A stretch of 63,434 bases of DNA from IMG/VR virus record IMGVR_UViG_3300020424_000350, positions 1-63,434 of that record; one strand, given 5' to 3'. Under the pieces are notes generated by a model, which did no database searches, was not told the DNA's origin, and saw nothing but the letters and a program-made list of their open reading frames with translations. Source of the DNA: a virus. Both the position numbers and the translations under genes were made by a program. This document shows positions 58,109-63,434 of this stretch, piece by piece. Positions within the stretch are counted from its first letter, which is position 1, and each line of letters begins with the position of its first letter.

Positions 58109-58932
58109 TGGCTTACGCTTCTGGTAAATATGCAAAATTCATATGTGATACTTGCGGTTTTGCATACCCATATACAACAGCAAAAGTAACTTGGAAAGGT
58201 AACAGAGTTTGTGAGGAGTGTTACGAGCCTAAACACCCACAAAATGACCCTCCATTCTTAACAGTAGACGCAGAGGCTTTGTTCCAACCAAGAACAGAAG
58301 TACCTTTACCTCAAGCACAATTAGGTAAAGTTTTTACTGATAATCCAGGAAACGTCAACCCTGATGAAGACTTAATAGGAACTAAATTTTCTCTATACGC
58401 TGTAACAAGCTCTGTAGGCGATGTAACTATCTCCACTACAGATGGAAGTATAACAATAAGTGCTAACTCCCTTTCACTATCCTCAGCTTTAGGAAGTATT
58501 ACAATAAGCGGAGACGTAACTTCTACTTATCAAGTAACTGGTCAAGCAGCTACGTCTTATTTAGGCACACCAACTATTAACACTAATTATACAGAATATT
58601 CTGTGACTGTAGCTGCTGGAACTAATTCATACGGTTACGGTAATAAATTCTATATAGACGGAGTAGTAAGTCCAACATTATCTTTAACTGAAGGTAATAC
58701 ATATAGATTTGACCAATCCAATAGTAGTAATGCTACACACCCTTTAAGATTCTCAACAACGGCAAACGGAACTCATGGTGGAGGAAGTGAATACACAACG
58801 GGAGTAACTACAAACGGCACTCCTGGAAGTTCTGGAGCGTACACACAAATAGTGGTTGCGGTAGGAGCTCCAACCCTTTATTATTACTGTACGAACCATT
58901 CTGGTATGGGAGGACAAGCGAATACTCCATAA
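58108..58932 (+). CDS. virion protein with zinc ribbon and cupredoxin-like domain
   Basis: The 274-residue protein starts with a zinc ribbon (CDTC and CEEC, residues 12-38). The middle has SxxxSSALGSITISG and TGQAATSYLGTP repeats resembling those of the 1453 gene. The last 110 residues look like a cupredoxin, with ATHPLRFS and LYYYCTNHSGMGG supplying H, C-x2-H-x2-M, the type 1 copper ligand spacing of amicyanin. The domain is common in marine phages; copper binding is inferred. Confidence 0.65.
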   Translation: MAYASGKYAKFICDTCGFAYPYTTAKVTWKGNRVCEECYEPKHPQNDPPFLTVDAEALFQPRTEVPLPQAQLGKVFTDNPGNVNPDEDLIGTKFSLYAVTSSVGDVTISTTDGSITISANSLSLSSALGSITISGDVTSTYQVTGQAATSYLGTPTINTNYTEYSVTVAAGTNSYGYGNKFYIDGVVSPTLSLTEGNTYRFDQSNSSNATHPLRFSTTANGTHGGGSEYTTGVTTNGTPGSSGAYTQIVVAVGAPTLYYYCTNHSGMGGQANTP

Positions 58933-58950
58933 TCAGAGTATAATTTAATT

Positions 58951-59619
58951 ATGAGTTTTACTTACGCACAATTAAAAACAGCTATTCAGGATTATTCTGA
59001 TTATTCTGAAACTTCTTTCGTAAATAACTTAGATAATTTTATAAAAACAGCAGAAGAAAGAATTTTAAAAACTGTGCAATTACCTGTTTTTAGAAAAAAT
59101 GTAACGGGTACAGCTACTTCTAGTAATACTTATTTAGCCACCCCTAGTGATTTTTTATCACCTTATAGTTTAGCTTTAATAGACTCAAGTAATAATTATA
59201 ATTATTTATTACTAAAACACGTCTCGTTTATAAGGGATTATACTCCAAACGCTAGTACTACTGGAGAACCCCTTTACTATGGTTTATTTGATGATAATAC
59301 TTTTATTCTAGGTCCAACCCCTAATTCTAATTATACATTCGAGCTACATTACTATTATAGACCTTCTTCTTTAACAGCAGGATTAGATAATGGTGTTACA
59401 TGGCTTTCAGATAATGCTCCTAACGCTATTTTATATGGAGCATTAGTTGAAGCAGCAGTATATATGAAACAAGACCCTAATACGATTGGATTATACGAAA
59501 GTAAATTTCAAGAAGCATTAGTTTTATTAAAATCATTAGGAGAGTTTAAAAATATGAGAGATGAATCTAGAAACGATAGTATAAAATTAACACCACCAGT
59601 AAACCAATCAAATGTTTGA
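58951..59619 (+). CDS. head-tail connector-like protein
   Basis: The 222-residue protein contains SFTYAQLKTAIQDYSDYSET and NLDNFIKTAEERILKTVQLP, a pattern common to connector or adaptor proteins of marine podoviruses. It is helical with a beta region at 80-130. It overlaps the next gene by eight bases. Confidence 0.6.
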   Translation: MSFTYAQLKTAIQDYSDYSETSFVNNLDNFIKTAEERILKTVQLPVFRKNVTGTATSSNTYLATPSDFLSPYSLALIDSSNNYNYLLLKHVSFIRDYTPNASTTGEPLYYGLFDDNTFILGPTPNSNYTFELHYYYRPSSLTAGLDNGVTWLSDNAPNAILYGALVEAAVYMKQDPNTIGLYESKFQEALVLLKSLGEFKNMRDESRNDSIKLTPPVNQSNV

Positions 59620-59902
59620 AATAGAAGTTACTAGTAATATAGGAGATATTTCTGTAGCAACTGAAAATAACAAAGGACATTCTTCAGATTATTGGGCTCA
59701 AAGATGTGCTGATAAAATCTGCGGTATTTCTGAAAATGCTACACCTGAAGTCAGGCAACAAGCTGAAGCATTCAAGGTAGCTATTTATCAGACAATACTT
59801 TATTATATGAACCAAGCTATAACTAGTGATAGAACAACTGTAACCCAGATGTTAAGTAAACAAGGTCACGGTGATTTAGCAAAAATTATAAAGGAGCTTT
59901 GA
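59612..59902 (+). CDS. small helical protein of tail block
   Basis: The 96-residue helical protein contains DYWAQRCADKICG and TILYYMNQAITSDRTTVTQM and resembles short phage proteins encoded beside connectors. It is coupled to the 58951 gene. Function unknown. Confidence 0.5.
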   Translation: MFEIEVTSNIGDISVATENNKGHSSDYWAQRCADKICGISENATPEVRQQAEAFKVAIYQTILYYMNQAITSDRTTVTQMLSKQGHGDLAKIIKEL

Positions 59903-59903
59903 C

Positions 59904-60332
59904 ATGGCAATAACTTCAACTTTGACAACTAGTTTTAAAACTGAGCTTTTAACTGGTACTCATAACTTTACTAACAGTAGTGGAGATACTTTTAAATTAG
60001 CACTTTTTACAAGTTCTGCTACTTTAGGGGCTTCAACTACAGCTTTTGGAACTACTAATGAAGTTTCTGGTACTGGTTATACTTCAGGTGGAGGAACTCT
60101 TACTAACGTTACTCCGTCAGCTGATGGAACCACTGCAATCACAGATTTTGCAGACTTAACTTTTAGTAGTGCCACAATAACCGCTAGAGGTTGTTTAATT
60201 TATAATAGTTCTGATTCTAATAAATCAGTAGCTAGTATAGATTTTGGTGGTGATAAAACATCTACTAACGGTGACTTTACTATTCAGTTTCCAGCAGCAG
60301 CAGCTAGTACAGCTATTATAAGAATAGCGTAG
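59904..60332 (+). CDS. beta-rich structural protein
   Basis: The 142-residue Thr/Ser/Gly-rich protein contains FKLALFTSSATLGASTTAFG and YTSGGGTLTN, a pattern found in many marine phage virion proteins. GGAG precedes the start by six bases. It sits before the S74 fibre. Confidence 0.55.
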   Translation: MAITSTLTTSFKTELLTGTHNFTNSSGDTFKLALFTSSATLGASTTAFGTTNEVSGTGYTSGGGTLTNVTPSADGTTAITDFADLTFSSATITARGCLIYNSSDSNKSVASIDFGGDKTSTNGDFTIQFPAAAASTAIIRIA

Positions 60333-60341
60333 GAGGAGAGC

Positions 60342-61583
60342 ATGGCTCTTGTCCTAAACGATAGGGTAAAAGAAACTACCACTTCTACTGGTACAGGCAC
60401 CATAAATTTAGCAGGTGCTGAAACTGGTTTTGAAACTTTCGTAGCGGGAATAGGTAATTCTAATACTACCTATTACGCTATTGTTCATACAAGTGCAAAC
60501 GAGTTCGAAGTCGGATTAGGCACGGTTACTGACGCTTCTCCAGATACATTATCTAGAACTACAATCATAAGTAGCACTAACTCTGACTCTGCAGTAGATT
60601 TTTCTGCAGGAACTAAAAACGTATTTTGTACGTTACCTGCTAGTAAAGCTGTAGTTATACCCACTTCGGGAGATATGACTGTTGATGTTCCAGGAGATAT
60701 TATTTTTGATGCAGATGGTGGGGATATATTATTTAAAGACGCTGGAACTTTGGTTGGAACTATTGGTGGATTTGCAGGTAATAATGTAACCATTAAATCA
60801 GAGGTATCTGATGGGGATGTAATTTTTCAAGGTAATGATGGCGGCTCTGGAATAACTGCTCTTACTCTTGATATGTCAGAGCAAGGAAATGCAACTTTTA
60901 ATAAAAATGTAATATTCGGAGATAACGGTAAAGCTCTGTTTGGTGCAGGTACAGATTTAGCAATATTTAGTGATGGTACAGATGGAAAGATAGAAGCTAG
61001 TGGAACTCTTATTCTTGATGCTGATGGCACAACTATATCTTTAAGAGATGGCGGTACAGAAAATAGTCAGATTGGATTAGATAGTGCAGGTCTTGTTTTC
61101 ACAGTAGTAGGTGCAGACAAAGACTTTTTTATATCAGGAAATGATGGTGGTTCAGCAATCACGGGAGTTAGAGTGGATTTTTCTGATGCTGGTGCAATAA
61201 TTTGTAATGGCAATATTACAGCTTTTGGAAACACGTCAGATATAAAGTTAAAAGAAAATATTGAAGTTATTTCTGATGCCCTAGATAAAGTAAAAAAGTT
61301 AAAAGGAATAACTTTTAATTACAAAAAAGATGGAAAAAGAAGTACAGGACTTATAGCACAAGACTTAGAAAAAGTATTACCAGAGGCTGTTTATGAATCT
61401 TCTGATATAGACAATGATGAAGATAAACACTTAGCTATTCGTTATGGCAACACAGTAGGTTTATTAGTAGAAGCTATTAAAGAACAACAAAAAGAAATAG
61501 ATACTTTAAATGACTATGTGAAATTACAGTCAGCTACCATCATGGACATGGAAAGAAGATTGAATGAATTAGAGGATAAATAA
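60342..61583 (+). CDS. tail spike/fibre with C-terminal peptidase S74 chaperone
   Basis: The 413-residue protein has a Gly/Ser/Thr/Asp-rich repetitive shaft. Its C-terminal domain of about 110 residues starts SDIKLKENIEVISDALDKVK and contains GLIAQDLEKVLPEAV, the intramolecular chaperone autoprocessing domain (peptidase S74). Cleavage would normally occur before SDIKLK. The trimeric fibre would recognise the host. GGAGGAG precedes it. Confidence 0.85.
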   Translation: MALVLNDRVKETTTSTGTGTINLAGAETGFETFVAGIGNSNTTYYAIVHTSANEFEVGLGTVTDASPDTLSRTTIISSTNSDSAVDFSAGTKNVFCTLPASKAVVIPTSGDMTVDVPGDIIFDADGGDILFKDAGTLVGTIGGFAGNNVTIKSEVSDGDVIFQGNDGGSGITALTLDMSEQGNATFNKNVIFGDNGKALFGAGTDLAIFSDGTDGKIEASGTLILDADGTTISLRDGGTENSQIGLDSAGLVFTVVGADKDFFISGNDGGSAITGVRVDFSDAGAIICNGNITAFGNTSDIKLKENIEVISDALDKVKKLKGITFNYKKDGKRSTGLIAQDLEKVLPEAVYESSDIDNDEDKHLAIRYGNTVGLLVEAIKEQQKEIDTLNDYVKLQSATIMDMERRLNELEDK

Positions 61584-62353
61584 TGGCTTTATCAAGTTCA
61601 GGTTCACTATCCATGAGTCAAATACAATCTGAGTGGGGCGGTAGTAACCCTATAGGTCTTAATGAGTATTATTTAGGAAGTTTATCTAACGCTACTAATC
61701 AAAGCTCAGTCGCTGTAACTCCTTCTATAAGTTCATCTAGTTCAAGTGTATACACACCTGGAACTAAACTAATTGGTGCCTATACTACTTATTATTACAC
61801 TGCTGGATTTAGAAACTCAAACCTCTCTACTAGTTCGAATTTTCCTGCTTTGGGTTCTAGTTCACAAGGTGTTTCAAGAACAATAAACGCAGATAGTTCA
61901 GGTAACGCAGGAACTATACCCTCTTCAGGAGCAATCTCATTCAACCATTTTAGAGGCACAGCAAAAGGCACAACATCAACATTTACTGTTTATGGTTGGG
62001 TTACTGAACAATATAGTGGCGGTCTAACTGGTGGTTTTAGTCCTGGTTTTTTATATTTATATTTAGGAGGTCACTGGGGAGGTGCTTCAGAGGGCGGTCC
62101 GAGTGGAGGAGCTTGGACAGGTACACCATTTAATTATTTTACTACAAATGCAGTAGGAAACAATGTACAAATGCCCGCAACTACTTGGTATGCAGGAACT
62201 AATACAGTAAATGGAGCTAATGGTAACCAATGGACTAAGACTCATAAAACTTATCCTAATATTGGCAGTGTTACTGAGTTCACATGGGCTTTGACTGGTA
62301 GCAATGCTTTTGGGGGGTTTAGTGGTACAGTAACTATGACCTTCACATATTAA
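61583..62353 (+). CDS. tail fibre/tip protein
   Basis: The 256-residue protein starts MALSSSGSLSMSQIQSEWGG, the typical opening of marine phage fibre proteins. The middle is Gly/Ser/Tyr-rich and the last part contains FTWALTGSNAFGG, likely beta. It overlaps the previous stop by one base. Role inferred from position next to the S74 fibre. Confidence 0.6.
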   Translation: MALSSSGSLSMSQIQSEWGGSNPIGLNEYYLGSLSNATNQSSVAVTPSISSSSSSVYTPGTKLIGAYTTYYYTAGFRNSNLSTSSNFPALGSSSQGVSRTINADSSGNAGTIPSSGAISFNHFRGTAKGTTSTFTVYGWVTEQYSGGLTGGFSPGFLYLYLGGHWGGASEGGPSGGAWTGTPFNYFTTNAVGNNVQMPATTWYAGTNTVNGANGNQWTKTHKTYPNIGSVTEFTWALTGSNAFGGFSGTVTMTFTY

Positions 62354-62356
62354 TGA

Positions 62357-62572
62357 ATGAAACCAGAGGATTTATATCTTTACTACAGCTCTATAGAGGG
62401 AGAAGAATTTGTGCACACATATTGGAATGGTGTTAAAGTTAGTGTTAGAAAAGAAAATAAAACAGAACAACAAATAAGAGAAGACCTTTTAGATAGAATA
62501 AACAGTGAAGACATACAAGAAATTAACAAACTTTTAAACAACCCACCACCCATGGACATTGAGGAGATATAA
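62357..62572 (+). CDS. small acidic protein
   Basis: A 71-residue acidic protein with EEFVHTYWNGVKVSVRKENK and a helical C-terminus. It overlaps the start of the next gene by one base. No family recognised. Confidence 0.5.
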   Translation: MKPEDLYLYYSSIEGEEFVHTYWNGVKVSVRKENKTEQQIREDLLDRINSEDIQEINKLLNNPPPMDIEEI

Positions 62573-63381
62573 TGGCATCAGAACATGATTTAGAAGGAGA
62601 CATTCTAGGGACAATATTTGATTTTAAAGGTGTAGAAGGTGCTCCACAACACACTATAGATAATCAATTTCAACTTTCAGTTATAGTCGGAAATAAAGGA
62701 GATAGAATAGGTCGTAGAAGTTTAAACGTACTTAATCACGACTACATGGATTATCACCCAGAGTCAGATAAACTAATTAAATCACTGCACTGTTGGTTTT
62801 ATTGTTCTGGAGCATTTAAATCCTATTCCGATTTAAGAGGTCAAGGTATAACTGTAGAAGATTGGAGAGTTTACTTAGGTCTTCAACCCCCAGCACACCC
62901 TGAAATAGCAAATCTAGTAGACAATTATCCACCGCCAGATTTACCAGATAATATTTCTGACGAAGCTCTAGAAGCATGTGAAGAAACTTATGGAAGTATT
63001 TATTGGAAAGACCAAGAAACACCTGAGTGGACAAAGTCAGTTATGGAATATGAATGGAAAGTAGACTACAGTTATTTTGAAGCAATAGAAGACAATACAA
63101 TATTTATTTGTTTTTTACCCTTACAGTCGAGGTGGAGAGCAGGGTGGGAAGTAGAGCAACTTATATTACATCCAGGAGAAATGAAACCTACCGATAAAAA
63201 AGGACAACTGTGTTATTTATTTACATCTGGTGATTGCGAAGTTATAGACTCAGGTAATGGTACACCTAACATCACACATTATTTTAAACAGTGGGATTGT
63301 AAAAAACTTACTAAAGAGCATTACTTAGTAAAAAATACAGGTAACGAAAAAATTAAATTAATTAGGTTTTATAAAAAATGA
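62572..63381 (+). CDS. cupin-like/2OG-type auxiliary protein
   Basis: The 269-residue protein ends with GQLCYLFTSGDCEVID and EHYLVKNTGNEKIKL, a pattern resembling a cupin or double-stranded beta-helix. The N-terminal part contains SLHCWFYCSGAFKSYSDLRG. It overlaps the Coq4-like gene start on the circular genome, linking it to the next auxiliary genes. No clear metal triad is seen, so function is open. Confidence 0.45.
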   Translation: MASEHDLEGDILGTIFDFKGVEGAPQHTIDNQFQLSVIVGNKGDRIGRRSLNVLNHDYMDYHPESDKLIKSLHCWFYCSGAFKSYSDLRGQGITVEDWRVYLGLQPPAHPEIANLVDNYPPPDLPDNISDEALEACEETYGSIYWKDQETPEWTKSVMEYEWKVDYSYFEAIEDNTIFICFLPLQSRWRAGWEVEQLILHPGEMKPTDKKGQLCYLFTSGDCEVIDSGNGTPNITHYFKQWDCKKLTKEHYLVKNTGNEKIKLIRFYKK

Positions 63382-63434
63382 TAGAAAAAATTAAATACGA
63401 ATCTAGCTTAGTTAAAAAATGGTTTGCACAAACT
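63338..63434. repeat. terminal direct repeat, right copy
   Basis: The counterpart of 1-97, with T at 63354 and 63358 where the left copy has A. It supports a circular map. Confidence 0.95.
63378..63434 (+). CDS. 5' end of Coq4-like gene (second copy)
   Basis: The first 19 codons of the Coq4-like gene recur here in frame, cut by the end of the window. It is the same gene as 41-931. Confidence 0.9.
   Translation, partial: MIEKIKYESSLVKKWFAQT

Noticed and set aside
1-63434. lysogeny module
   Set aside because: No integrase, excisionase or recognisable CI-type repressor; no attachment-site pair except the terminal repeat, which is explained by circularity.

Overview
The window is an essentially complete genome of a lytic-looking tailed phage (Caudoviricetes). 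It is AT-rich by eye, and all but two genes lie on the + strand. The last 97 bases repeat the first 97 with two mismatches, so the contig closes into a circle of about 63,337 bp; the junction falls between a cupin-like gene and a Coq4-like gene. There is a large terminase, a portal and an HK97-type capsid gene. A block of large internal proteins (9.3-17.4 kb) is present, but no sheath and no recognisable tape-measure gene, which suggests a short-tailed (podovirus-like) particle. Two-component spanins and an M15 peptidase endolysin indicate a Gram-negative host. The Coq4-like gene, marine-type structural proteins and high AT content fit an aquatic proteobacterium, perhaps an alphaproteobacterium, but nothing in the sequence proves a host. 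I see no integrase, tRNA, CRISPR array or insertion sequence.

Layout. 0-1.4 kb: Coq4-like and iron/2OG-type auxiliary genes. 1.45-6.9 kb: tail fibre, tail assembly, lysis (membrane protein, holin-like, endolysin) and tail hub genes. 7-9.2 kb: Cas4-like nuclease, 2OG oxygenase, holin-like and MscS-like membrane genes. 9.3-17.4 kb: internal/ejection proteins. 17.4-19.4 kb: the only - strand genes, AlkB-like oxygenase and SNF2 helicase. 19.7-31.5 kb: replication and nucleotide metabolism, with an SSB-like protein, AEP primase, UvrD-like helicase, a putative thymidine-hypermodification cassette, family A DNA polymerase, a sigma-region-4-like HTH protein and a VRR-NUC nuclease. 31.5-42.4 kb: about 35 short genes in several promoter-driven operons, probably host takeover or regulation. 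42.7-46.3 kb: small terminase, small regulators, spanins and HNH endonuclease. 46.4-56.4 kb: small basic proteins, large terminase, portal, co-chaperonin, scaffold and capsid. 56.6-63.4 kb: decoration, connector, tail fibre and cupin-like genes.

The most notable signals are of three kinds. (1) Genes 24.8-28.7 kb combine a helical 5-hmdU-kinase/aGPT-pyrophosphorylase-type protein, a thymidylate-synthase homologue, a methyltransferase and an Nmad1-like protein. This suggests that DNA thymidines are hypermodified, although no dedicated P-loop kinase is visible. (2) At least eleven promoters of one family (tgcTTTACTtt, a spacer of exactly 17 nt, then a TATAAT-like box) drive the early and small-gene operons. 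Several are followed by strongly structured 5' leaders containing pseudoknots or alternative pairings just before a conserved extended ribosome binding site. (3) Unusual auxiliary genes include a Coq4-like protein with its metal motif intact, a minimal MscS-like channel, a cupredoxin-like virion domain and four iron/2OG or cupin-type proteins.

All functions come from reading the translated sequences and recalling family motifs; no database search was run.
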